From positions 1-64,000 of the forward strand of contig DAOTTU010000072.1 of the NCBI GenBank assembly GCA_034437655.1: a DNA stretch of 64,000 bases. Direction: 5' to 3'. Position 1 is the stretch's first letter, and each line of letters starts with the position of its first letter. Made by a program: the position numbers and the translations under genes. This DNA comes from J027 sp034437655 (GTDB lineage Bacteria > Chloroflexota > Anaerolineae > Aggregatilineales > J027). Below are positions 25,919 to 33,992 of the stretch, in pieces. The notes under the pieces were generated by a model. It ran no database searches. It was not told where the DNA came from and saw only the letters and a program-made list of their open reading frames with translations.

Positions 25919-26890
25919 TTAGACGTAGACATCTTCGAAAATGTCTTCAAAGTCAGGGTCTGGGCTTTCTTCAGCGAATTTAACAGCCGCTTCTACCCGT
26001 TCGGCGGCGTCCTGGTCAAGCGCAACGAGGTCGTCCTCACTAACGCTCTTGAATTTGTTCTTGATGTAGATACCAAATTTACCAATGGGGTCATTTTCTT
26101 CTTCAGAGTAATGGCGCACTTCGTCTTTGCTACGATAGCGCTCGGGGTCGCCCATACTGTGCCCGACGAAGCGATACGTCAACGCCTCCATCAAGACGGG
26201 ACCATGTTTGCGTGCGTGTTCCATTGCTTCTTTAACGGCATCATAGGTGGCAACAGGGTCCATCCCGTCGCACCGTGGGCCTTCTTTCATGCCGTATGCG
26301 TGGGCTTTCTTGACAATTTCTTCGGTGCCAGAAGCACGCCCCACCGCAGTCCCCATCCCGTACTGGTTATTTTCAACCAGCCAAACGACCGGAAGCTCCC
26401 AGACCGCACTAAGATTCAACGATTCGTGGAAATAACCGATATTGGTTGCGCCATCACCCATCAGGCACAGCACACCAAAATCTTCGTCCATATAGCGGGC
26501 ACGGAACGCAATGCCCGAAGCCAGCGGCAAATGCCCCCCGACAATCGCGTAGCCACCCCAATAATTATGAGCGCGGCTGGCAAGGTGCATAGAACCACCT
26601 TTGCCTTTGCTCACCCCGGTCTTTTTGCCGAGCATTTCTGCCATGAGTTTATTGATATCAAGCCCACGTGCAATCGCAATGCCATGATCACGATAGGCCG
26701 TCAGCAGATGATCTTCTTCGCGCACAGCACGTACAGCCCCGACCCCGGTTGCTTCTTGCCCAATGTACAGGTGCAAAAAGCCGCCGATTTTACCTTCCTG
26801 GTAAAGTTGGGCGCAGCGTTCTTCAAAGCGCCGGATCAGAACCATATCGGTATACATATCCAACAGTTCTTGTTTCTTGAAATCAGCCAT
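25919..26890 (-). CDS. pdhA: Pyruvate dehydrogenase E1 component subunit alpha
   Basis: Alpha subunit of pyruvate dehydrogenase E1. The product is 323 aa. The thiamine diphosphate motif is GDGATN at residues 145-150 and ends with NN at 174-175 in LVENNQYGMG. The substrate-side stretch GKGGSMHLAS (97-105) and IGQEATGVG (43-51) are typical. The N-terminus is short, with no transit or regulatory extension. It is first in the operon: a TCGACA-N17-TACAAT promoter lies about 90 bp upstream, and AAGGACAG precedes the ATG. The context confirms pyruvate rather than branched-chain oxoacid only weakly. Confidence 0.94.
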   Translation of the reverse strand: MADFKKQELLDMYTDMVLIRRFEERCAQLYQEGKIGGFLHLYIGQEATGVGAVRAVREEDHLLTAYRDHGIAIARGLDINKLMAEMLGKKTGVSKGKGGSMHLASRAHNYWGGYAIVGGHLPLASGIAFRARYMDEDFGVLCLMGDGATNIGYFHESLNLSAVWELPVVWLVENNQYGMGTAVGRASGTEEIVKKAHAYGMKEGPRCDGMDPVATYDAVKEAMEHARKHGPVLMEALTYRFVGHSMGDPERYRSKDEVRHYSEEENDPIGKFGIYIKNKFKSVSEDDLVALDQDAAERVEAAVKFAEESPDPDFEDIFEDVYV

Positions 26891-26979
26891 GTGTTACTGT
26901 CCTTCAGGGTTATGTCTGGTATACAGACGTGAAGACGGAAAGGGCCCGAATCCCAATCCGTTTAGTTTTTAACGTTTTG

Positions 26980-27008
26980 ATTGTAGCGTGTGGTGCTTAT
27001 GATGTCGA
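26980..27008 (-). promoter_or_regulatory. Putative sigma-70 promoter of pdhABC
   Basis: On the minus strand TCGACA (27003-27008), 17 bases, TACAAT (26980-26985). Both boxes match consensus at 5 of 6 positions. The start would be near 26973, leaving an untranslated leader of about 80 bases before pdhA. Confidence 0.68.
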
Positions 27009-27016
27009 GAACAATC

Positions 27017-27033
27017 CCGCGCGCGGTGCGCGG
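27017..27033 (-). terminator. GC-rich hairpin after the threonine dehydrogenase gene
   Basis: CCGCGC (27017-27022) pairs with GCGCGG (27028-27033) around 5 bases, 13 bp downstream of the SDR stop. On the minus strand it is followed by ATTGTTCT, a weak T-tract, so termination is plausible but not strong. It separates this gene from the pdhABC promoter. Confidence 0.38.
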
Positions 27034-27045
27034 CTTACCCGTTAT

Positions 27046-28068
27046 TTAGACATGTTCTCCGACACGGTAGAATGCTTTAATCGAGGGGATTAAATAGTCA
27101 TTAAAGGCAGTAGCGACATCATGCTGCGGGTACCAGCCCCAATCGCGGCGTGCGGCGCTATCGTCCATATCCATAGGCCAGGAGTCGATAATGCGCTGGC
27201 GGCCAGCGTGCGGCTCGTAGCTGATTGCGGCATGGGGGTGCAAGGTTTCGGCGTAGCGGGCAATCTCAGCAGCACTGACGCTGAAACTGCTGACGTTATA
27301 CATATGCCGTGAGAGACGCTCGCGGGGGGCATTGGTCAACATATACAAAGCCCGCACCGCGTCTGGCATGGTCATAAATGAAATGGTCGAGTCTGGACGG
27401 ACAAAGCTGGCATAGGGCGTGCCCTGTGCGGCTGCGTGCAACATTTCTGGCCCATAGTCACTGGTGCCGCCAGTGGGCAAAGTCACCGCGCTGAGCAGCC
27501 CCGGAAAACGTACACCTCTGAAGTCAATGCGTGCTGGGCGGCTTGTTGCGTCAAACTGACCAATATTGTCAGTAAAATAGCGCCCCAGGTGTTCGCAATG
27601 GAGCTTGGTGACACCATACATCGTGATCGGTTCGGTAAATTGGTCTTCGCGCACACAGGGATAGTCTGTTTTAGTTTGCAAGTCTGGCACCCCATAGACC
27701 GCTACCGAGCTGGGGAAGATAAATCGAACGGGTTCGTCCGTGGATTGTCGCCGCGCCAGCTCAAGTAAGTTGAGTGTCCCCTGTACGTTGACAACATGGC
27801 CCAATAGGGGTTGTTTTTCAGCACTGGTCGAGAGCAAAGCAGCCATGTGGTAAATCGTATCAAAGTGAAAGTCAGCTTCCAGACGGTTCAACAGGGCGTG
27901 GTCGGTAATGTCACCGACGATCGACGTATCAATATACGGCAGCAGTTTGGCATCTGGTTCGTGGATGTCTAACGTCACAATGGTCACCGCGTCGTGGTGT
28001 AGACGTTCGACCAGGCCATGACCAACCTCACCACTTGCCCCTGTAATCAGTACCGTCTGTTGCTGCAT
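27046..28068 (-). CDS. tdh: L-threonine 3-dehydrogenase, short-chain (epimerase-like) type
   Basis: NAD-dependent enzyme of the extended SDR family, expected to oxidise threonine to 2-amino-3-oxobutyrate. The product is 340 aa. The Rossmann motif is GASGEVGHGL (residues 10-19). The catalytic Ser lies in IFPSSVAVYG and the catalytic Tyr-Lys in MYGVTKLHCEHLG. The SDR-threonine-dehydrogenase subfamily is indicated by FRGVRFPGLLS, TGGTSDYGPEML, and the C-terminal DSWPMDMDDSAARRDWGW. Sugar epimerases lack this last combination. No kbl partner is adjacent. It has its own promoter, divergent from the ABC-F gene. Confidence 0.85.
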   Translation of the reverse strand: MQQQTVLITGASGEVGHGLVERLHHDAVTIVTLDIHEPDAKLLPYIDTSIVGDITDHALLNRLEADFHFDTIYHMAALLSTSAEKQPLLGHVVNVQGTLNLLELARRQSTDEPVRFIFPSSVAVYGVPDLQTKTDYPCVREDQFTEPITMYGVTKLHCEHLGRYFTDNIGQFDATSRPARIDFRGVRFPGLLSAVTLPTGGTSDYGPEMLHAAAQGTPYASFVRPDSTISFMTMPDAVRALYMLTNAPRERLSRHMYNVSSFSVSAAEIARYAETLHPHAAISYEPHAGRQRIIDSWPMDMDDSAARRDWGWYPQHDVATAFNDYLIPSIKAFYRVGEHV

Positions 28069-28101
28069 TTATTTCCTCACGAGTAACTTTAGCTTAACTA
28101 T

Positions 28102-28130
28102 ATTTTACAGAGAACGACAAATGCCTACAA
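28102..28130 (-). promoter_or_regulatory. Putative sigma-70 promoter of the threonine dehydrogenase gene
   Basis: On the minus strand TTGTAG (28125-28130), 17 bases, TAAAAT (28102-28107). It is back to back with the ABC-F promoter, with 13 bp between the two -35 boxes. The start codon is 34 bp downstream of the -10 box. Confidence 0.52.
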
Positions 28131-28143
28131 CAATTAATTTTAT

Positions 28144-28172
28144 TTGACAGCCCCGGCTAACTCACTTACAAT
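28144..28172 (+). promoter_or_regulatory. Sigma-70 promoter of the ABC-F gene
   Basis: TTGACA (28144-28149, perfect), 17 bases, TACAAT (28167-28172). The start would be near 28179, giving an untranslated leader of about 180 bases before the ABC-F ATG at 28362. The leader holds an 8-codon ORF and a terminator-like hairpin. Confidence 0.75.
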
Positions 28173-28251
28173 TACTTTGTTTTGGCGGTGTATTGTTGCA
28201 ACCCAGCCGGCCATCCCCAGAGCATCGTTCACCCATTCAGAAAGTTGCACC

Positions 28252-28278
28252 ATGATTGACAGCATTATCCCTCAATAG
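28252..28278 (+). CDS. Putative leader peptide MIDSIIPQ upstream of the ABC-F gene
   Basis: A nine-codon ORF (ATG to TAG) encoding MIDSIIPQ, inside the leader of the ABC-F mRNA. It is preceded only by a weak AGAAAG. It ends 21 bases before a hairpin with a T-run. Short leader peptides that sense stalled ribosomes are known ahead of antibiotic-resistance ABC-F genes; this comparison is by position only. An ORF this short could easily occur by chance. Confidence 0.3.
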   Translation: MIDSIIPQ

Positions 28279-28299
28279 GCACTAATTCTCCCTGCCGCT

Positions 28300-28321
28300 G
28301 CATCCACTGTGATGCGTTTTT
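28300..28321 (+). terminator. Terminator-like hairpin (possible attenuator) in the ABC-F leader
   Basis: GCATC (28300-28304) pairs with GATGC (28311-28315) around CACTGT, followed by G and five T residues (28317-28321). The same GATGC can alternatively pair with GCATT (28322-28326) on the other side of the T-run, so two mutually exclusive folds are possible. The stem is short. Confidence 0.35.
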
Positions 28322-28361
28322 GCATTCCAACATCTGCAAGACATTGAAGGATAATGACATC

Positions 28362-30005
28362 ATGTTAACGGTCTCGAACCTTACGGTGCGCTTTCGTGGG
28401 GCCTCAGCGCCACTATTTTCCAATGTTTCATTCATCGTCAATAAACAGGATCGAATTGGCTTATTTGGTGCCAATGGCGTTGGTAAAACCACGCTGCTGC
28501 AAGTTGTGCTTGGCCAACGCGACGCACAGGCGGGTAGTGTCACGTTTACGCCGCCAGATTTGCGCATCGGGTATCTCTCGCAGGGTATTGACACCCATCG
28601 CACCGCCGAAGAAATCCTCTTTCCACATCATCACGAATTGCAGGCAGCCGAGCAAGCACTTGAAACGCTGGGCGACCAGATGGCGGGCGCTGACGAGGTA
28701 ACGCTTAACACATTGATGCAACAATACGACGATGCCCTCGCTACCATTGAACGCCTCAGCAGCTTACAAAACGAAAGCCATGCCGAGCAGCTTTTGAAAG
28801 TGTTTGATCTGGAACACATCGGCTTGCAAACCCCGGTCGGTGTGCTGTCTGGTGGGCAGAAAACCCGGTTGCGCCTGGCGTCGGTGTTGTTGCATGACCC
28901 ACAGCTTCTTCTCTTAGACGAACCTACCAATCACCTTGATATTGCCGCCATTGAGTGGCTGGAAAGCTGGTTGCAGGATTTTCAGGGCGGCGTGTTGATG
29001 GTCTCGCATGACCGCACCTTTATGGACCGCACTGTTAATCAGATCATTGCGTTGCGTGACGGCACTGCGCGGTCATACCCCGGCAACTATCGTGACTACA
29101 CCGCCGCTGTGCAGTCTGAGTTAGACAAGCAGTGGGCGCAATGGCAAGATCAACAGGTCGAAATCGCCCGTATGCAAGCCGATATTTCTTTTACTATGGC
29201 CAAAGCAGTCCGCAAAGAGAACGCCACAAAGAACGATCAGCAGCGCCGCTATGCTAAAAAAGTCGCCAAACGTGCGCAGAGCAAAGTCACACGCCTTAAA
29301 CGCTATATAGCATCCGACGACCGCGTTGAAAAGCCACAACAGCACTGGCATTTAAAGCTGGACTTTGCCGAGCTACCCGGCACAGGCAAAGACGTCATCC
29401 ACACCGAAAATCTCAGCGTTGGGTATGAACAGGCGGCGTTGCTCTCTGAACTTGACCTCAGTGTACGGGCAGGGGAGCGCATCGCAATCCTTGGCCCGAA
29501 CGGGCATGGCAAAAGCACTCTTTTGAAAACCATCATCGGTGAACTGGCACCAGTCGGAGGTACAGTGCGGCTTGGGGCAAGTATTCAGGTCGGGTATCTG
29601 GCTCAAGAGCAAGACATCTTGCAGCCGGGGGAAACTCCGTTACAAGTGATCCAATCTGTTAGCAAGATGAACCAGACCGAGGCCCGGTCATTTCTACATT
29701 TTTTCCTGTTCGCTGGCGATGATGCCCTGCGCCCGGTCGAAATGTTGAGTTTTGGTGAGCGGGCACGCCTGATGCTGGCCCGTTTGATCGCACAGGGGGC
29801 GAATTTGCTGGTGCTGGACGAACCAATCAATCACCTGGATGTGCAATCACGGGAACAGTTCGAACAAGCGCTGGAAAATTTCCCTGGCAGCGTACTTGCT
29901 GTTGTACATGACCGTTATTTTGTTGAGCGTTTCGCGCACACCATCTGGCATATCGAAAACAGCACCCTGGAAATTAGGGTTCAAGTGCCGTTAACGGAAC
30001 GGTGA
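28362..30005 (+). CDS. ABC-F family ATP-binding protein (two NBDs, no membrane domain)
   Basis: A 547-residue ABC-F ATPase of the translation-factor/ribosome-protection superfamily, acting on the ribosome in the cytoplasm. The ATG at 28362 has GAAGGA 10 bases upstream. NBD1 has Walker A GANGVGKT (36-43), signature LSGGQKTRLRLAS and Walker B LLLLDEPTNHLD. A charged linker of about 80 residues follows (the P-site tRNA interaction motif region, rich in Lys/Arg: KKVAKRAQSKVTRLKRY). NBD2 has GPNGHGKST, LSFGERARLMLARL and LVLDEPINHLD. There is no extra C-terminal extension. It could be housekeeping or a resistance type. The long leader upstream hints at regulation. Confidence 0.92.
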   Translation: MLTVSNLTVRFRGASAPLFSNVSFIVNKQDRIGLFGANGVGKTTLLQVVLGQRDAQAGSVTFTPPDLRIGYLSQGIDTHRTAEEILFPHHHELQAAEQALETLGDQMAGADEVTLNTLMQQYDDALATIERLSSLQNESHAEQLLKVFDLEHIGLQTPVGVLSGGQKTRLRLASVLLHDPQLLLLDEPTNHLDIAAIEWLESWLQDFQGGVLMVSHDRTFMDRTVNQIIALRDGTARSYPGNYRDYTAAVQSELDKQWAQWQDQQVEIARMQADISFTMAKAVRKENATKNDQQRRYAKKVAKRAQSKVTRLKRYIASDDRVEKPQQHWHLKLDFAELPGTGKDVIHTENLSVGYEQAALLSELDLSVRAGERIAILGPNGHGKSTLLKTIIGELAPVGGTVRLGASIQVGYLAQEQDILQPGETPLQVIQSVSKMNQTEARSFLHFFLFAGDDALRPVEMLSFGERARLMLARLIAQGANLLVLDEPINHLDVQSREQFEQALENFPGSVLAVVHDRYFVERFAHTIWHIENSTLEIRVQVPLTER

Positions 30006-30067
30006 ACCGCCTTTGCGTGTCTTTGGATATAGAACCCATCACACAAATCGCTTTGGAGGTATGCCCT

Positions 30068-31753
30068 ATGCATCGGAATGGTCTTCCCGGATTGATACTC
30101 ATCATGTTGCTAGCAGCGAGTCTGGCGTGCAACCTGACGGCTGAATCTACTAGCGGAAACCCAACGCCCGTTTCACTGATTCCCGCCGCAGGGAGTAACC
30201 AGCAACCCATTGAAGATGAGGTTGTTGTCGAGGATAGCGTGCAAGATGATGCGTCAGATGCGTCAGACACGAATAGCAATGACATCCCAGTTTTGAACCT
30301 TGACGAGGAACCTGTGTCAAACAACACCCAAAACACGGGATCATCCAGCGGCAACAACGGCACTGGTACCAGCAACGGTAGTGGTAGTAGCGCCCCGGTG
30401 AATAGTTGTATCCCGCGTACCGACTGGGGCTATACATATCAGGTTGTTCAGGGTGACACATTAAGCAACATTGCGCGGTGTGCCGACACGACAGCCAACA
30501 CACTCGCGATAGGGAACTGCCTGGCAGACCCAAATCGGCTTGAAGTCGGGCAAGTTTTGCGTGTACCACAATACCCCTACTATGTACCCAACATCGGCCC
30601 GTTGACCGTGACGCCGGGTGAAATCCTTGGCAGTGGGTCATCAATTCTAACGGTGAGGGTTGCACCCGGTACACGCCTCAGTGTTCATGCTAATGTCGAC
30701 GCGGCCGAACGGGTTGAGTTCTACACACGTGACAATAGCAATAATGGTCAGCCACGCCTCATCATGACCGACTACAATCTGCGTGATGGTGGGCATATGA
30801 CGTGGGACATTCCGCAAACGTCTCCGGGGGCGGCTTATATCTGGGCTGAAGCAGTTTATGCCAACGGGCAAGAACGTGTTGATTCACGGGAAGTGCTGGT
30901 GCGGTGGGAAACACCCCAGCAACAGGCCGCGCCGCAACTGGGTGGCATTGTTATAGACCCTTCTAAGCAAGGAACAGACGGCAACATCTACATCGAAGCA
31001 GGCCAGACGGTTAGTATCACAGTTGCTGCGGTCAATGCCGAGAGCGTCAGTTTCTATACGGCCCCGACTGGAACAGGAATGTCAGGGACGCTTCAGGGTG
31101 TCATTGTACCCGATGATGGCGTTGCGTCGTTGGTGTTCCCTACCATGAATAGAAATGGCAATATGCATCTATGGGCAGAGGCGGTCAACAACACGGGGCA
31201 GGTAGCAACTACCGAAATCTACATGTTGATTATCGAAGAGAATTGCACAACGGACTGGTTCTTCCAGTTTGAGGACCGGACCCCATCTGAATGCCCAACA
31301 CCAGTCGAATCTGTTCAGGTTATCGCTCAGGATTTTGAAGGCGGCCGCGTTTTTCGCTATCCCATCACCACAACGGATGGCAATGTGTACTATTTTGTCG
31401 CATACAACAACGGCAAATGGGACGCATTCGCTGATACATGGGACGGTACCCCGGTCGATAATAGTGACTTTACCGCGCCTGCTGATCGGCTTGTTCCAAC
31501 TGGAGGCATTGGTCATCTATGGCGTAACAACGAGACATTACGCGCTGATTTGGGATGGGCTTATACGCCTGCTGAAGAATTTATGGGTCGGGCCCAAACA
31601 TACGCTAGCGACACAATGCCATTCCGTTACCCTGCGCCACAACCCGGCTGGTTGATGTACGTGGATTATGGCAAAGAAGGGCTTGTGTTGGCGCTGAGCG
31701 AGGTCAGTGCTGCTAATGGCGGCCGGACGTGGTTCGTTGTGGGGAGCTACTAG
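30068..31753 (+). CDS. LysM-domain lipoprotein
   Basis: A 561-residue secreted protein. The ATG at 30068 is chosen because GGAGGT lies 7 bases upstream and the product then begins with a signal peptide ending in a lipobox-like SLAC (Cys21). A Ser/Asn/Gly/Asp-rich linker follows to about residue 110. One LysM domain (YQVVQGDTLSNIARC, about 122-168) should bind peptidoglycan. Two beta-sandwich modules follow (residues about 180-385), rich in VSFYT/VEFYT strands. The C-terminal 160 residues are a separate unknown domain. It follows the ABC-F gene by 62 bp and is probably co-transcribed. The function is likely cell-surface attachment or sensing. Confidence 0.86.
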   Translation: MHRNGLPGLILIMLLAASLACNLTAESTSGNPTPVSLIPAAGSNQQPIEDEVVVEDSVQDDASDASDTNSNDIPVLNLDEEPVSNNTQNTGSSSGNNGTGTSNGSGSSAPVNSCIPRTDWGYTYQVVQGDTLSNIARCADTTANTLAIGNCLADPNRLEVGQVLRVPQYPYYVPNIGPLTVTPGEILGSGSSILTVRVAPGTRLSVHANVDAAERVEFYTRDNSNNGQPRLIMTDYNLRDGGHMTWDIPQTSPGAAYIWAEAVYANGQERVDSREVLVRWETPQQQAAPQLGGIVIDPSKQGTDGNIYIEAGQTVSITVAAVNAESVSFYTAPTGTGMSGTLQGVIVPDDGVASLVFPTMNRNGNMHLWAEAVNNTGQVATTEIYMLIIEENCTTDWFFQFEDRTPSECPTPVESVQVIAQDFEGGRVFRYPITTTDGNVYYFVAYNNGKWDAFADTWDGTPVDNSDFTAPADRLVPTGGIGHLWRNNETLRADLGWAYTPAEEFMGRAQTYASDTMPFRYPAPQPGWLMYVDYGKEGLVLALSEVSAANGGRTWFVVGSY

Positions 31754-31756
31754 CAG

Positions 31757-31786
31757 GGGTATGCCACAGTTAGTGTGGCCGTGCCC
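31757..31786 (+). terminator. Hairpin after the LysM lipoprotein gene
   Basis: GGGTATGCCACA (31757-31768) can pair with TGTGG-CC-GTGCCC (31774-31786): 12 bp with two wobbles and one bulge, and a 5-base loop. No T-run follows, so termination would be inefficient or factor-dependent. It separates this unit from the ffh promoter. Confidence 0.42.
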
Positions 31787-31819
31787 TCATCGTCATCCCC
31801 TTGAGCATCGCATTTTGTC

Positions 31820-31848
31820 TTGACGGCCACGATAGGCTCGACTACAAT
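31820..31848 (+). promoter_or_regulatory. Sigma-70 promoter of the ffh-rpsP operon
   Basis: TTGACG (31820-31825), 17 bases, TACAAT (31843-31848). The ffh ATG lies 35 bp downstream of the -10 box. Both boxes match consensus at 5 of 6 positions with optimal spacing. Confidence 0.74.
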
Positions 31849-31882
31849 TTCCGTCTGACATCGTCCAGTTGTCAATTATGGG

Positions 31883-33220
31883 ATGAATATGCCAATCTTC
31901 GAAACTTTGAGCGATCGCTTGCAAGATGTTTTTACATCGCTCGGTCGTAAAGGTCACCTGACAGAAGACGACGTGAAGAAAGCCATGCGTGAAGTGCGGA
32001 TGGCTTTGCTTGAAGCAGACGTAAACTTTAAGGTCGCGAAGGACTTTATCAAACGTGTGCAAGAACGCGCCGTTGGTGCAGAGGTGCAGAAAAGCCTGCA
32101 ACCCAGCCAACAGGTGATCAAGATCGTCAATGAGGAACTGGTTGAAACGCTTGGTGAAGCGGGTAGACTTGACCTGGCAGGGCCCTCTCCGCGAGTGATT
32201 ATGCTCGTCGGCCTGCAAGGGTCAGGTAAAACCACCACCGCTGCGAAGCTGGCCTTGCACCTTCGCCGTGATGGTCGGAAACCGTTTTTGGTAGCAGCGG
32301 ACACCTATCGCCCGGCTGCGGTTGAACAGCTCGTTGTCAATGCCAGGCAAATTCAGATGCCCTACTACGAAGAAGGCACTGACAGCGCCCCGCCAGACAT
32401 CTGTGTGCGGGGTGTCGAAGAAGCCAAAAAACAAGACGCGACTGTTGTCATCCTGGACACTGCCGGCCGCCTGCAAATTGACGAAACATTGATGGATGAG
32501 CTAGCCGCTATCAAAGAGCGCACCAAACCGGCTGAAATCCTGCTCGTCGCTGATGCCATGACCGGGCAAGAAGCGGTCAACATTGCCGAAGGGTTTAATG
32601 ATCGGCTGGGCGTTACCGGGCTGATTCTGACCAAGGTTGACGGTGATGCACGTGGTGGTGCGGCGATTTCGATGCGCGAAGTCACGGGTGTGCCGATCAA
32701 GTTTATGGGTGTTGGCGAAAAACTCGACGCTTTCGAGGTTTTCTACCCCGACCGCTTAGCGTCTCGCATTCTTGGCATGGGCGACATGATGTCACTCATT
32801 GAGCAGTCCGAACAGCTTTTTGACGAGAAAGAAGCTGAACGCCTGCAAAAACGCCTGATGGAAAACAAGTTCACGTTGGAAGATTTTCTGGACCAGATTC
32901 AGAAGATTAAGAAGATGGGAACCGTCGGCAAAATCATGGATATGCTGCCGGGTGTCGGCAAGTTACGTAAGCAGATGGACTTCAACGATCAGGAAGCGCA
33001 AGAACGCCTGCATCGTGTCGAAGCCATTATCTACTCCATGACGCCACAGGAACGTGACAACCCGAAGATATTGAACGCAAACCGTAAACGCCGTGTTGCC
33101 GCCGGGAGTGGTACAAGCGTACAGGAAATCAACCAGCTCTTGAAGCAACACCGCGAAATGCAGAAAATGCTGAAACAAATAAAATCCGGCAAAATGCCGA
33201 ATATCCCTGGATTCAATTAA
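31883..33220 (+). CDS. ffh: Signal recognition particle protein (SRP54 homolog)
   Basis: GTPase of the signal recognition particle that delivers nascent membrane proteins to FtsY. The product is 445 aa. A helical N domain (1-95) carries the ALLEADVNFKV motif. The G domain has GLQGSGKTTTAAKLA (from 110), DTAGRLQIDE and TKVDGDARGGAAIS. A methionine-rich M domain at about 320-445 binds 4.5S RNA and signal peptides. The C-terminus GKMPNIPGFN is typical. No 4.5S RNA gene is seen nearby. It heads the operon ffh-rpsP-khpA-rimM. Confidence 0.97.
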   Translation: MNMPIFETLSDRLQDVFTSLGRKGHLTEDDVKKAMREVRMALLEADVNFKVAKDFIKRVQERAVGAEVQKSLQPSQQVIKIVNEELVETLGEAGRLDLAGPSPRVIMLVGLQGSGKTTTAAKLALHLRRDGRKPFLVAADTYRPAAVEQLVVNARQIQMPYYEEGTDSAPPDICVRGVEEAKKQDATVVILDTAGRLQIDETLMDELAAIKERTKPAEILLVADAMTGQEAVNIAEGFNDRLGVTGLILTKVDGDARGGAAISMREVTGVPIKFMGVGEKLDAFEVFYPDRLASRILGMGDMMSLIEQSEQLFDEKEAERLQKRLMENKFTLEDFLDQIQKIKKMGTVGKIMDMLPGVGKLRKQMDFNDQEAQERLHRVEAIIYSMTPQERDNPKILNANRKRRVAAGSGTSVQEINQLLKQHREMQKMLKQIKSGKMPNIPGFN

Positions 33221-33232
33221 GAAGGAGACACT

Positions 33233-33715
33233 ATGGTTCGTATTCGTCTACGCCGCGTTGGTGCGCGGAAACAGGCCGCTTATCGTATCGTTGTGACCGA
33301 CAAGCGCAGCCCCCGCGACGGTCGTTACATTGAAATTCTTGGTCACTACAACCCACGCACACGCCCTGAAACCGTTGAATACAAAGAAGACCGCGCCCTG
33401 CATTGGCTGAACGTGGGTGCCCAACCCAGCGAGGCTGTGGCCCGGTTCTTCAAGAATAACGGCACAATCGACCGTCTGAAGCGCCTGCAAGCGGGTGAAG
33501 AACTGGAAACGCTGGTTGCTGAAGCCGAAGCCGCCAAGGCCGAAGCCCCCGAGGTGAACCCGCGCACGCGCTACGAGGCCCCCAAGGTTGCACAGGACAG
33601 TGAACCTGTCGCTGAAATCGTGGATGACGTAACACCGGCCGAGCCTGAACCCGACACCGAAGAACCTACTGAAGAAGAAGAAAAAGAAGAACCGGCCGCC
33701 GCAACTGAAGAATAA
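33233..33715 (+). CDS. rpsP: 30S ribosomal protein S16 with an acidic C-terminal extension
   Basis: Small-subunit ribosomal protein. Residues 1-85 are canonical S16: MVRIRLRRVGARKQAAYRIV, then RDGRYIEILGHYNP and ALHWLNVGAQPSEAVARFF. S16 is usually 80-100 aa. This one is 160 aa, with about 70 extra residues dominated by Ala, Glu, Pro and Thr (AEAEAAKAEAPEV, then a Glu-rich tail ending in ATEE). Acidic extensions of S16 occur in several phyla and probably lie on the ribosome surface. AGGAG lies close to the ATG, 12 bp after ffh. KhpA follows. Confidence 0.96.
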   Translation: MVRIRLRRVGARKQAAYRIVVTDKRSPRDGRYIEILGHYNPRTRPETVEYKEDRALHWLNVGAQPSEAVARFFKNNGTIDRLKRLQAGEELETLVAEAEAAKAEAPEVNPRTRYEAPKVAQDSEPVAEIVDDVTPAEPEPDTEEPTEEEEKEEPAAATEE

Positions 33716-33747
33716 CCCGCGCTTAAACGCCACAAGGAGGCTGCAAC

Positions 33748-33978
33748 GTGCAAGAATTGATTGAATACATTGCTAAATCGCTGGTTGATGAACCGGACCA
33801 GGTACGTGTCGAAGTTGTACCTGACGGCAAGATGACCATCGTGAAATTGCACGTCGCGCCAGACGATACCGGCCGTGTGATTGGTAAAGAGGGCCGTATT
33901 GCCAATGCAATGCGTACCCTCCTGCGGGCTATGGGCACGGTTGAAGGTAAGCGCATCACCCTCAAAATCATTGATTAG
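33748..33978 (+). CDS. khpA: KH-domain RNA-binding protein KhpA
   Basis: A 76-residue single KH-domain protein of the KhpA/YlqC family, which binds RNA in the cytoplasm and, in Gram-positive species, pairs with KhpB in control of cell elongation. The KH signature GRVIGKEGRIANAMRTLL (about residues 45-62) has the GxxG loop GKEG. The start is GTG at 33748, fixed by AAGGAGG 8 bases upstream. The rpsP-khpA-rimM order is conserved in many bacteria and supports the assignment. The opening MQELIEYIAKSLVDEPDQV is typical. Confidence 0.95.
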   Translation: MQELIEYIAKSLVDEPDQVRVEVVPDGKMTIVKLHVAPDDTGRVIGKEGRIANAMRTLLRAMGTVEGKRITLKIID

Positions 33979-33992
33979 CAGGATAACTTGCT

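Noticed and set aside
25742..26932. Long open frame of 396 codons opposite pdhA and pdhB
   Set aside because: It runs antisense to strongly conserved pyruvate dehydrogenase genes; its protein has no recognisable features and it exists because of codon bias on the real strand.
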